64,000 bases of DNA from contig CABUPH010000011.1 of assembly GCA_902493375.1 (NCBI GenBank), positions 10,524 to 74,523 on the forward strand, in the 5' to 3' direction. The notes beneath the pieces were generated by a model. That model worked only from the letters and a program-made list of their open reading frames with translations, was not told the origin of the DNA and did no database searches. The stretch's first letter is position 1; each line of letters opens with the position of its first letter. Positions 43,557 to 52,126 of this stretch are shown here, one piece after another. This DNA comes from an uncultured Collinsella sp. (GTDB taxonomy: Bacteria > Actinomycetota > Coriobacteriia > Coriobacteriales > Coriobacteriaceae). The position numbers and the translations under genes were made by a program.

Positions 43557-44006
43557 CTACTCCCCCGCCACGCTTGCGCGCAGCTTGGCGGCGATGGGCT
43601 CCGAGGCCAGCAGGAATACGAGCATGACAACAGAACACACCAGGCACACGATCCAGGCGCTCGCAAAGGAGCCCGAGACGGCAAAGAGCACATAGACCTG
43701 CCAAAGCTCACCCACAAAGCTCATGCCCGCGAGCACCGCCGAGGTAGCGATAACGGTAAGCGAGCCCAATACGCGGCCACTCACCTTATCGGCAACATGA
43801 CCGATAACGAGCGAACCCACGACACTCACCACGGTGGAGATGGCATTGGAGACGTTGTACTGCGCAAGGGAAATACCCAGGTTGCTGACGATCAGCGGCT
43901 GGAACAGGCTCATGCAGTTGACGAAAATCGTGTAACACGTGGCCATGATCACGAAGCCGGAGGCCACCACGAGCCAGCCGGGGAAGAACTTACGCTGCTG
44001 GGGCAT
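43557..44006 (-). pseudogene. Internally deleted MFS transporter remnant
   Basis: 149 residues, far short of the about 400 of the major facilitator family. Residues 1-110 form the first four helices, including the loop motif GHVADKVSGR between helices 2 and 3. They join directly to a final helix and basic tail (AWIVCLVCSVVMLVFLLASE onward). The middle, about helices 5-11, is missing while the frame stays open. The ATG at 44006 has AGGAG at good spacing, so it may still be translated. It is probably a decaying oxalate/formate-type or similar MFS gene; a genuine small membrane protein is less likely. Confidence 0.7.
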
Positions 44007-44045
44007 ACTGCTCCTTTTAGACAAACGAATAGCCTGCGCCGGGCG

Positions 44046-44136
44046 CCGGTAGTGCCCAAGATTGCCTTGAAAGACAAGGGCATAGGCCTTACGGCCATGC
44101 CCGCAGGCTTGAAAGGCAAGGTTGGGGTGCTACCGG
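44046..44136. repeat. Structured element family B, copy 1
   Basis: Nested stems: outer CCGGTAG/CTACCGG (44046-44052, 44130-44136), middle TTGCCTT/AAGGCAA, and a central hairpin GGGCATAGGCC-TTAC-GGCCATGCCC (44078-44102). Copy 2 is at 51984-52083. The right outer arm supplies the stop codon (TAG) and last codons of the M20 peptidase gene. Confidence 0.75.
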
Positions 44137-45428
44137 TGGTCGGCGATATAGCCCAAAGCGACGGCGGTATAGGCCGCGGCACCGAGCGGCAGCTCGGCAT
44201 CGTTAAAACGTGCCTTGGGATGGTGCTGGGCAAAGTGTTCGTCCGTGTCGGTTACGGCCGCGCCCACGGTAAAGTACGCACTTGGGATCTTGCTCGAGAT
44301 AAGCGCGAAGTCCTCACTCGCCATGGCATGGAAAAGCGGCAAGAAAGCCGTCTTGGGCAGCACTGCGCCCACATAGCCAAGCGACGCCTGAGTCATATCG
44401 CTGTCGAGTACAAGCGGCGGAACATCCGAAAGCGTCTCGATGGTCGCCGGCGTACGATAGGTCGTAGCAACGCCGTTAACGACCTCCGCGATGCGGGTCT
44501 TTAGGTGAGCCATGAGCTCAACATCAAAGCCGCGCAGCGTTCCCTCGAGCACGCAGGTGTCGGGGATGACGTTGGCCGCCAAGCCGCCGGCGAACTTACC
44601 AACGGTAAGTGCGACTTCCTTGGCCGCCGGCACCTCGCGGGAGATAAGCTCCTGGAGCGCCAGGTGCACGTGGACGCCGGCCGTGATGGGGTCGATGCAG
44701 ATCTCGGGGCTGGAACCGTGGCCGCCCTTGCCCTGGAGCGTGATGCGGAAACCGTACACACCCGAGAGCGCCGGGCTGCCGTAGAGCACCAGGCCAAGCG
44801 GCGACTGGCTGTTGACATGCATGGCAAAGGCCGCCTGAGGGCGCGGGTTCTCGAGCAAGCCGTCGGCGATGGCAGCGCGGGCGCCCTCGAAGGTCTCCTC
44901 GCCCGGCTGGAACAGCAGTTTGACGGTGGCATTGGCGTCGATGAGCTCGGCCTCGCGGGCCTTGAGCAGGCGCGCCGCACCAAGCAGGGCCGTCGCGTGC
45001 ATATCGTGACCGCAAGCATGCATGCAGCCATTGGTGGATGCAAAGGGCTCGCCGGATTCCTCGACAACGGGCAGGGCATCCATATCGCCTCGGAGCATGA
45101 CGACCGTTCCGGCCCGCTCGTCCTTGCACGTGCCATTGCCCTGAGCGGCCGCGGCCGCACCGGCACCGATCAGGCCAACGACGCAGGAACCGTCGACGAG
45201 CGTGGTATGGGGGATGTCCATCTCGTCCAGACGTGCCTGGATATAGGCAGACGTCTGCGGAAGATTGTTACCGAGCTCGGGCATCTGATGTAAATCGTGT
45301 CGCCACGCAGCGAGCTCGTCTGCAAAAGCCTGAGCTTCTGCAACAAGACCGTCACCGATAGCGGTCTGCGCCGCCGCGGTGGCCTTGGGCGCTGATTGCG
45401 GTTGAAGATCGGACAGTGCTGGTGCCAT
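44130..45428 (-). CDS. M20D family metallo-amidohydrolase
   Basis: 432-residue dizinc hydrolase of the IAA-amino acid hydrolase/hippurate hydrolase type. Metal-site motifs: RGDMDALPV, HACGHDMH, GEETFEGA and, near the end, HHPKARFND. A lid domain sits at about 215-335. These enzymes cleave N-acyl or gamma-glutamyl amino acids; the substrate is unknown and they are usually cytosolic. The ATG at 45428 has GGAGGG. The stop lies within a family B repeat arm. Confidence 0.9.
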   Translation of the reverse strand: MAPALSDLQPQSAPKATAAAQTAIGDGLVAEAQAFADELAAWRHDLHQMPELGNNLPQTSAYIQARLDEMDIPHTTLVDGSCVVGLIGAGAAAAAQGNGTCKDERAGTVVMLRGDMDALPVVEESGEPFASTNGCMHACGHDMHATALLGAARLLKAREAELIDANATVKLLFQPGEETFEGARAAIADGLLENPRPQAAFAMHVNSQSPLGLVLYGSPALSGVYGFRITLQGKGGHGSSPEICIDPITAGVHVHLALQELISREVPAAKEVALTVGKFAGGLAANVIPDTCVLEGTLRGFDVELMAHLKTRIAEVVNGVATTYRTPATIETLSDVPPLVLDSDMTQASLGYVGAVLPKTAFLPLFHAMASEDFALISSKIPSAYFTVGAAVTDTDEHFAQHHPKARFNDAELPLGAAAYTAVALGYIADHR

Positions 45429-45513
45429 AGATGCCCTCCAGTAACGTTTTTGCAGCAAGCACTTTGATAGCGTAAAGTGCAAGGTACTACTTTAAGGGCG
45501 ACGCATAAAAAAT

Positions 45514-45532
45514 GCCGCCCTGGGAGGGCGGC
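45514..45532 (-). terminator. Intrinsic terminator of the EamA-family gene
   Basis: GCCGCCCT and AGGGCGGC form a short perfect stem, followed on the minus strand by TTTTTT, 13 bases past the stop. Confidence 0.85.
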
Positions 45533-45544
45533 GCAACAAGTTGT

Positions 45545-46528
45545 TTACAATTGCGGGTGTGATTTTCGGCGCAAGAAATCGAAATGCGTCTCGCTCAAGA
45601 TAATCGAAAGAAAGATGAGCGCGAAGCCGGCGAGCAGGCGCGAGGTGAGCGCCTCCCCCATCAGCAGCACCGAGAACAGCACGCCCGAAGGCGACTCCAT
45701 CGAAAGGAGCAGTGAGCCCGTCGAGGCCGAGACATGCGCCAGGCCGACGTTTTGGATGAGCAGAGCCGCGCATGTGCAACCAACCGAGAGAAACGCCATC
45801 GCGCTGATAAAGCTCGGCGTCCACACGGACAGAGGCGCTTGGGTCTCGAATAGCAGCGACGTTGCCAGGCTCAGCACGCCGTTGCCCACAAACATCCAAA
45901 ACGTGATGACGTTGATGTCCATTTTGCGACCGTACTTGGCAGTCACCGCCATCTGGATGGCGAAAAAGACCGCACCCGCCAGCGTAATGACATCACCGAT
46001 GTTGAATTCAACGCTATCGAGCGCCACCAAGCCAATGCCCGCCAAGCACAGCAGCGCCGCGCCCAGGTTATAGCGGGTGAGTTTTTCGCCGCTCAGAAAA
46101 TAGCTCGCGAACGGCACAACGATGCAATACGTGCCCGTCAAAAAAGCATTCTTGCCCGCCGTGGTGTGCGCCAGACCGACTGTCTGCAGGGCGTAGGCGG
46201 CCCACATAAGTGCGCCCATGCCAAGTCCGACGATAAGGTTGCGGGCGTTGAGGTGCGCGATGATGCGCTTGTGGAAGATGAAAAACATGACCAACGCCGC
46301 AGGCAGAAAGCGCACGTAGAGCAGTTCGAACACCGGAATGGTGTCGAGCGCGTCCTTCATGGTCGTAAAGGAGTAGCCCCAGACGACTGCCACCGAAAGC
46401 AGCAGGACTTTCCAGAACAGCGGCGAGCGAGCGCCGGCGCCGCGGGAGGTGCCGCCCGCGCCCAGGTCCTCGCGAGCAACAGGGCTATCGGGCATCATTT
46501 CGATATTGTCAGTGGCATGCTGGGCCAT
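45545..46528 (-). CDS. EamA/DMT family transporter
   Basis: 327 residues with ten predicted membrane helices in two EamA repeats (about 38-170 and 180-315). The first repeat has VWGYSFTTMKDALDTIPVF and the second the usual helix ending in an S-x-x-L-L-x-M-E-P-like stretch (SLLLSMESPSGVLF). DMT permeases export amino acids or other metabolites; the substrate is not predictable. The N-terminal 35 residues are hydrophilic. The ATG at 46528 follows GAGGATG. Confidence 0.88.
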   Translation of the reverse strand: MAQHATDNIEMMPDSPVAREDLGAGGTSRGAGARSPLFWKVLLLSVAVVWGYSFTTMKDALDTIPVFELLYVRFLPAALVMFFIFHKRIIAHLNARNLIVGLGMGALMWAAYALQTVGLAHTTAGKNAFLTGTYCIVVPFASYFLSGEKLTRYNLGAALLCLAGIGLVALDSVEFNIGDVITLAGAVFFAIQMAVTAKYGRKMDINVITFWMFVGNGVLSLATSLLFETQAPLSVWTPSFISAMAFLSVGCTCAALLIQNVGLAHVSASTGSLLLSMESPSGVLFSVLLMGEALTSRLLAGFALIFLSIILSETHFDFLRRKSHPQL

Positions 46529-46603
46529 AGGGCATCCTCGCGCTCAATCTGGGCGTGGTGTCCGCACGCGCATGGCTGCGTGCCGCCTCATGGTCAAATA
46601 AAA

Positions 46604-46635
46604 GCAGGGCGCACCGGACCCCCGGCACGCCCCGC
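46604..46635 (-). terminator. Terminator of the YhgE pair
   Basis: AGCAGGGCGCACCGG pairs with CCGG-CACGCCCCGCT with one or two mismatches; the minus strand continues TTTTATTT. It lies 95 bases past the stop at 46730. Confidence 0.75.
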
Positions 46636-46729
46636 TACTGTAGCAACAACCAAGCAGCCCGTGCAATTCACTACGCTAAAGCATCGGGTTGGAAGATCTC
46701 GATGTTCCGACGGCGTTTACGTTGCTGAA

Positions 46730-48919
46730 CTAAATCAATTTGGTTGACTCCAGTTTTTCGATGATCCAGTCGTTGGCTTTGATGACCGGGCGGCGGAAGA
46801 CGACGCCCAGTGCCAGCGACGGAATCAGATAGCTCGCCAGAATGCCTAGCTCAATCCAGTACTCCATGTGGTACGCACCGGCCATGGCGGCATGCATGGC
46901 GTTGATGCCGTGGGTGAACGGCAGGAACGGATAGATCGCCTGGAACACGGGGCCGGTCATCTCGATGGGGAACGTGCCGCCCGAACCGCCGACCTGCATG
47001 ACCAGCAGCACGACGGCGAGCGCCTTGCCGATATCGCCAAACGAAACCGTAAGCGTGTAGACGATATTGGAGAACACGAGACTCGCGACCCAGCCCGCCA
47101 GCACAAACTGCAGCGGGTCGTCGCACTGGATGCCAAAGAACAGGATGTCGCCCGCACACACGAGCGTTGCCTGCAGCAGGGCCAGACCGCCAAAGAACAG
47201 GTAGCGGCCCAGGTAGATCTCGTGCAGGCGCACGGGGATGAGCTCGTTGATAAGCTCATCGTCAACCGAGACCTTCATCATGGCCGCCAGCACAATCGAG
47301 CCCACCCAGAGCGACAGAATCGTGTAGAACGGTGCCATGGCCGAACCGTAGTTGCGGATCGGATAGACCGGCTTGCGATCGAGCGCGACGGGGCCGGAAA
47401 GCGACACGGCCAGACCCTCGGGATCATTGCCGATCATCGTCTTGATCGTAGCGAGGTCATCCGACATCAAGGCGCCGTCGAGCTCGTCCTTAAACGCACT
47501 GATCTTGTCCGACGCCTCGCCCAGCTGATCAGAAGCCTTGTTGACCAGCTTTGCAGCTTTGGAGAGGCCCTTTGCCAGCGAACCGGATGCGTCGGTCAGG
47601 CCAGCAACAGCACTATCCAGATCGTTCGAAATACCGTTCAGCGAATCCAAAACGCCCGAGATGGTCTTCTTGAGCTCCTTTGCCTTGGCCGAAAACGTAG
47701 AGTCGTAGTCAGTCTTGGCGCCCGAGATACCAGCCTTGGCATCCGCGATTGCCTGATCGACCTCGGCACGCGACTTATTAACCTCTGCCATGCTGTCAGA
47801 GAGAGACTTCGCGGTGGCCGTCAAGTCCTTGGCGTTGTTGCGATACTCCACAGCAATCCTGCTCAGCGATGTTGCCACAGACTTGAGGCTGTCCTGGAGT
47901 TTTTCGTCAGTCACCTGATCGGCAAAGCTGCGGAGCTGGTCGGCCGTGGCGTCGATATCGTCGGCACGCGTGTTGAGCGCCGCCGCGGCATCGTTGAGCT
48001 GGGACACTGTAAGGTCGACATGTTGATTCGCGGCATCAAATGCCTTCGCAAGCTCGGCGGACACGTTGTCAAACGAGCCCGCGCTTCCGTCAATCGCGGC
48101 ATTGATGGCGTCGTTGGCGTCCTTCAGCGCTTCCTTGGAATCGCTAATACCGCTTTTGACATGCTCCATCAGCTGCTTCGTTGACTCATCGACCGTGCCC
48201 GTCTGCTTGAGCATGCCGCTCGCCGACGTCAGCGAATCGGACGTGGAGCTCAAAATGCCCGCCAGCGACGAAGCATTTGCCCGAACGTCTCGCAGGTCCT
48301 CAATCGAATCGCCGAGCGTCGAGGACAGGTTGGCGATAAAGTTACCCACCTGGTCGGTGCTCATGTAATCGAGCAGGCTGGACACCGTCTTAAGACCGAT
48401 CGTCGTAATGGTCTCGGTAAAAGTTTTGTTAACCTGGCTCTGGACGGCGCTCGAACCCTTCTCGGTCACGATCTGCGCAATGGCGTTGGCCTTCTGATTC
48501 TCGTAGAACTCGATATCGGCATGCTTCACGTCGGTCGAGAAAAGCGTCATCATGTCAGCGCTAAACGTTTTGGGGATAACGACGGCAGCATAGTACGCGC
48601 CCGACTTAACGCCCTCGATAGCCTTTTCGCGATTGTTGAGCACAACCCAATCGAAGCTCTCGTTGCCGCGTAGGGTGGCGGTCACGTTTTCGCCCACGTT
48701 AACCTCGACGGGGATCAAATCGCTCTCGTAACCCTCATCGGTGTTGACCACGGCGATCTTAAGATTGCCGGTGTTGCCGTACGGATCCCAGCTGCCGGCG
48801 ATGTTAAACCACGCGTACAGACACGGTACGATAATGAGGCCCATCACGACAACCAAGCCGATCACGGAGCGAGACACGTTTTGGACATCGCGCTTAAACA
48901 GATGCAGGATGTTCTTCAT
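46730..48919 (-). CDS. YhgE/Pip family membrane protein (second of pair)
   Basis: 729 residues. The N-terminal helix (about 17-36) leads into the diagnostic CLYAWFNIAGSWDPYGNT motif. A large extracellular region follows, with long coiled-coil-like Ser/Ala/Asp-rich segments (about 190-470), then five or six C-terminal helices of the ABC-2 type. Pip was found as a phage-infection protein in Lactococcus; relatives are linked to secretion of lytic toxins. The ATG follows the upstream YhgE stop with no gap, so the two are coupled and may form a heteromer. Confidence 0.88.
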   Translation of the reverse strand: MKNILHLFKRDVQNVSRSVIGLVVVMGLIIVPCLYAWFNIAGSWDPYGNTGNLKIAVVNTDEGYESDLIPVEVNVGENVTATLRGNESFDWVVLNNREKAIEGVKSGAYYAAVVIPKTFSADMMTLFSTDVKHADIEFYENQKANAIAQIVTEKGSSAVQSQVNKTFTETITTIGLKTVSSLLDYMSTDQVGNFIANLSSTLGDSIEDLRDVRANASSLAGILSSTSDSLTSASGMLKQTGTVDESTKQLMEHVKSGISDSKEALKDANDAINAAIDGSAGSFDNVSAELAKAFDAANQHVDLTVSQLNDAAAALNTRADDIDATADQLRSFADQVTDEKLQDSLKSVATSLSRIAVEYRNNAKDLTATAKSLSDSMAEVNKSRAEVDQAIADAKAGISGAKTDYDSTFSAKAKELKKTISGVLDSLNGISNDLDSAVAGLTDASGSLAKGLSKAAKLVNKASDQLGEASDKISAFKDELDGALMSDDLATIKTMIGNDPEGLAVSLSGPVALDRKPVYPIRNYGSAMAPFYTILSLWVGSIVLAAMMKVSVDDELINELIPVRLHEIYLGRYLFFGGLALLQATLVCAGDILFFGIQCDDPLQFVLAGWVASLVFSNIVYTLTVSFGDIGKALAVVLLVMQVGGSGGTFPIEMTGPVFQAIYPFLPFTHGINAMHAAMAGAYHMEYWIELGILASYLIPSLALGVVFRRPVIKANDWIIEKLESTKLI

Positions 48920-51700
48920 TTATGCCTCACCTCCTTTGGAGTGCTTGCCAAGCGCGGTGGTATCTCCATCATTTGTGGCTGTGCTGTCGCTGCCCTGAGA
49001 TTTATGGTGCGAGCCGATATGCGGCAAGCGGCCCGTGGACTGATCGCCGCCCTTGGCACCACGCTCGCTGGCGTTGAGGCCAAACATGTGGCGGGCGGCA
49101 GGAATGGCGGCCGTGTGTTCGCGCATCTCGCGACGCAGGTCCTCATCCGAAAGCGCCGAGATGCGCATCTGGGTATTGAGGCTCGCTCGGATATATTCGA
49201 TATTGATAAGCCAGCCGCAGATGGCAATAACCGAGATGATCCAAATGACAAGCAGGATGATCTTGCCGTTATTGTCGATATCGAGAACCGTCGACAGGAC
49301 AAAGAGCAGGACCTGAACGCCCACCACGGCGGCAAAACCGCCCTTGATGTAGTACGGGTAGCGATGTTCAAAGGCGACCGCATGATCGAGCAGTTCGCGA
49401 CGGTACGAATCGGAATCGAGCATGACGCGCATGGCCGTGCGCAGCGAGTAGCGCTGGCGCGGCAGGTCGTTGGACTCGCAAATCATCATACCGGTCGTGG
49501 AGAGCTGTTTATCAAAGAGCAGGTTAAGGTTGAGCAGCAGCGGACGCAGCTGCAGGCCGATAAAGAGCGCCACGATCAAGAACACGCCCAGAATGCACAG
49601 GTCAAACAGGTAGTTGAACGAATACATGCCGCCGACCGTCTCGCGCAGCAGATTGATGCCGTAGGTAAAGGGCAGCAGCGGGTGCAGCCACTGGAAGAAG
49701 CCGGGCATCATCTCGATGGGGTACATGCCCGACGAACCCGGGATCTGCACGATGACGAGAATGACGCCGATAGCCTTGCCGATATGCTTAAACGTGGTGG
49801 ACAGCGCATAGATGATATTGACGTAGGTGAACGAAATGGCGATGCCGCCCAGCACGAACAGCAGCGGGCTGACGCACTGCACGCCAATCACCAGATCGCC
49901 TACCGTAACGATGATGGCCTGCAACGCGCCCAGGATCACCATGAGCAACCAGCGGCCAAAGTAGCCTTGGCGCGCCGTAAAGCTGCCAACACCTTCACGG
50001 TCGACCTCGAGCTTGTAAATGGCGATGAGCACATAGCCGCCCACCCAAAGCGCCAGATTGGTGTAGAAGGGAGCGATGCCCGAGCCAAAGCTCTTGACCG
50101 GATAGATTGGCTTGGACGTCAACTCAACCGGAGACGCCATGAAATCTGCCACGTCATTGACATCGACGCCCATCAGATCGGCCAGCTCGCCCATGGACTC
50201 GGAGGTCTGCAGCGCCGCGATGTCATTGGCGGCGGTTGCAAGCTTGTCCTGGACCTTGGCAAGCGAGGAATCGGTCTGGGACAGCGTGGTCTTGGCCTGG
50301 CCGAGCGTAGCGCTAAGCTGCGCCAACGTGCCGCGCGCATTTGCAAGTGTAGGTGTCATACCCGAGACGATACCGGTCAGGTCGCCCGAAACGGCAGCAA
50401 AAGAGTCGAGCGCGCTCGAGGCCTTCGGCAGCGCGTTTTGGCCCAAGTCCGTCTGGGCTTGGCCAAGGTTGGTCGCACCGGTATGAATTGCGTTATTGAT
50501 AGCGTCACTGGCACCCGAAACAGCCGCTGCGTCATTCGCCATGGCGCTCGACTGCGCGGACAGACCGTCCTTGATGCTCTGAAGCTTTTCATTCTGCTCT
50601 CGAAGCAAATCGATGGTCGATACAATGCGCGCGTCAATTTCCTCGGAACCTGTCGACGTGTCATTGGCGAGAATCTCCAAGTGCCCGATAACGGCCTTAT
50701 TGTGGTCGATCGTCGCTTGAAGAGACTCGAGCGAGTTGTCGATACGGGTGGTCGTAGATGTGACCGCGCCCGTCAGCTTGCCGATGGCAGCGTTCGCAGA
50801 GGCCGACGTCTTGGTGAGCGCAAGGCTGCCTTCCGAGAGCGCCTTGGAGAGCGAGGTGATGGAGTTGCCCGCCGTGGTGCGAGCTTCGCTCAGCAGGTCG
50901 TTGCCCTGGGAGATCGCCTGTGTCAGCGACGGTGCCTGGTCTTGCAAGCCGGCAAGTGCCGCATCAGCCGAGGCGATAGCGCCACTCGTCTTATCGATGG
51001 CGGCATTCATATCGCCAATCGAATCGCGCACCTCGCCCAAGGTGTCGGACGCCTCGGACACCGAACTTGCCAGCGAGTCCTGAGTCTGGGTTGCCTTGTC
51101 CTTTAAATCGACACCGGCATCCTTGGCGATACCGGCAACAGTCTTGCCTACCGTAGAGACAAATTCCGAGTTGATCTGCTCCTCGATGGTGTTTGCACCG
51201 GTATCGGTAACCTTGGGCGCAATGGCGCTCTTCTTCTCATTGACGTAGTACGTGAGCTTGGGCTGATGGTAGTTGCCGTCGAGCATCGAAACCAGGTTAT
51301 CCGAGAAGTTCTTGGGAATCACGATAGCGGCATAGTACTCGCCGCTCTCGACGCCCTCCTTGGCATCGGCCGTCGAGTCGACGAACGTCCAGCCCAACTG
51401 ATGATTCTCCTTGAGCTGGTCGACCACTTTGTCGCCAGCGTTGAGCTCACCCACCAAGTCGTTTTGGGTGCCTCGATCGTTGTTGGCGATAGCAATCTTG
51501 ATGCCTTGGGTGTTTCCATACGGATCCCAGTTTGCCACGATGTTATACCAGGCATACAGCGAGGGAATAACGCACACGCCTAGGGTAACCACCAGGGCGA
51601 CGGGGTTCACAAGCAGTCGCTTAATGTCGCGCTTAAATATCGCAAAGGACACCTTTGCATTGGATAGTTTGCTGCCGAGACTCACGCTTGGACCATCCAT
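48920..51700 (-). CDS. YhgE/Pip family membrane protein with C-terminal extension
   Basis: About 926 residues. N-terminal helix then SLYAWYNIVANWDPYGNT, a long extracellular coiled-coil region (about 190-520) and ABC-2-like helices. Unlike its partner it has an extra about 200-residue tail with two more helices (near 790-845) and a hydrophilic Ser/Gly/His-rich end. I chose the ATG at 51700: a -10-like TACAAT lies at 51735-51740, which would make the upstream start leaderless. The RBS is weak (ACAGG). The first domain shares about the same layout with the neighbour, indicating an old duplication. Confidence 0.87.
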   Translation of the reverse strand: MDGPSVSLGSKLSNAKVSFAIFKRDIKRLLVNPVALVVTLGVCVIPSLYAWYNIVANWDPYGNTQGIKIAIANNDRGTQNDLVGELNAGDKVVDQLKENHQLGWTFVDSTADAKEGVESGEYYAAIVIPKNFSDNLVSMLDGNYHQPKLTYYVNEKKSAIAPKVTDTGANTIEEQINSEFVSTVGKTVAGIAKDAGVDLKDKATQTQDSLASSVSEASDTLGEVRDSIGDMNAAIDKTSGAIASADAALAGLQDQAPSLTQAISQGNDLLSEARTTAGNSITSLSKALSEGSLALTKTSASANAAIGKLTGAVTSTTTRIDNSLESLQATIDHNKAVIGHLEILANDTSTGSEEIDARIVSTIDLLREQNEKLQSIKDGLSAQSSAMANDAAAVSGASDAINNAIHTGATNLGQAQTDLGQNALPKASSALDSFAAVSGDLTGIVSGMTPTLANARGTLAQLSATLGQAKTTLSQTDSSLAKVQDKLATAANDIAALQTSESMGELADLMGVDVNDVADFMASPVELTSKPIYPVKSFGSGIAPFYTNLALWVGGYVLIAIYKLEVDREGVGSFTARQGYFGRWLLMVILGALQAIIVTVGDLVIGVQCVSPLLFVLGGIAISFTYVNIIYALSTTFKHIGKAIGVILVIVQIPGSSGMYPIEMMPGFFQWLHPLLPFTYGINLLRETVGGMYSFNYLFDLCILGVFLIVALFIGLQLRPLLLNLNLLFDKQLSTTGMMICESNDLPRQRYSLRTAMRVMLDSDSYRRELLDHAVAFEHRYPYYIKGGFAAVVGVQVLLFVLSTVLDIDNNGKIILLVIWIISVIAICGWLINIEYIRASLNTQMRISALSDEDLRREMREHTAAIPAARHMFGLNASERGAKGGDQSTGRLPHIGSHHKSQGSDSTATNDGDTTALGKHSKGGEA

Positions 51701-51734
51701 CCTGTCGTTAAATCGAATCGTACTATCGACAACC

Positions 51735-51761
51735 ATTGTAGTAGGCGCTTTAACGTCTCAA
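51735..51761 (-). promoter_or_regulatory. Candidate promoter of the yhgE pair
   Basis: Minus-strand TTGAGA (51756-51761) and TACAAT (51735-51740) with a 15-base spacer, slightly short. The predicted transcript would begin about 30 bases before the chosen start. A GTACA-GA-TGTAC dyad at 51816-51827 lies further upstream. Confidence 0.4.
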
Positions 51762-51885
51762 AGCACAATGGTGTTGAGTTTTGCGGGTAGCAATATACTA
51801 CGAAGATGAGTTAACGTACAGATGTACAGTATCCTAAATTTCAGCAGGTCACAAAACCACAACCCGCACAAATTAGCAATTCAAA

Positions 51886-51941
51886 TAGTCATCGGGGACG
51901 TTCTTAAATGACTAGTCAAACAAGAACGTCCCCAATGACTA
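51886..51941. repeat. Intergenic hairpin, 20-bp arms (GGGGACGTTCTT type)
   Basis: Arms 51886-51905 and 51922-51941 pair with one mismatch (core GGGGACGTTCTT with AAGAACGTCCCC). A related, unpaired version of the same word (GTCCCC...GGAACGTCCC) lies at 54322-54355 beyond htpG. The remaining gap 51942-51983 shows nothing else. Confidence 0.7.
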
Positions 51942-51983
51942 CTTAGGACCACGGCAACGTCGATGTTTTGGCAATGCCAGCGA

Positions 51984-52083
51984 GCGGGCGCCAGAGCGAA
52001 CAAATTGGCATGAAAAGAGGACGGCATAGACCTTCTGGTCATGCCGTCCTCTTTGAATGACAAGTTGTCGCTCTGGCGCCCGC
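51984..52083. repeat. Structured element family B, copy 2
   Basis: Outer arms GCGGGCGCCAGAGCGA and TCGCTCTGGCGCCCGC, middle TTGGCAT/ATGACAA, then AAAGAGGA/TCCTCTTT and central hairpin CGGCATAGACC-TTCT-GGTCATGCCG (52022-52046). Compared with copy 1 (44046-44136), central pairs change on both strands. It lies 43 bases past the htpG stop and may terminate it. Confidence 0.8.
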
Positions 52084-52126
52084 GCAGCGTCGGCCGGTCC
52101 GCCGTTCGTTAGAACGGCGGAACCAA

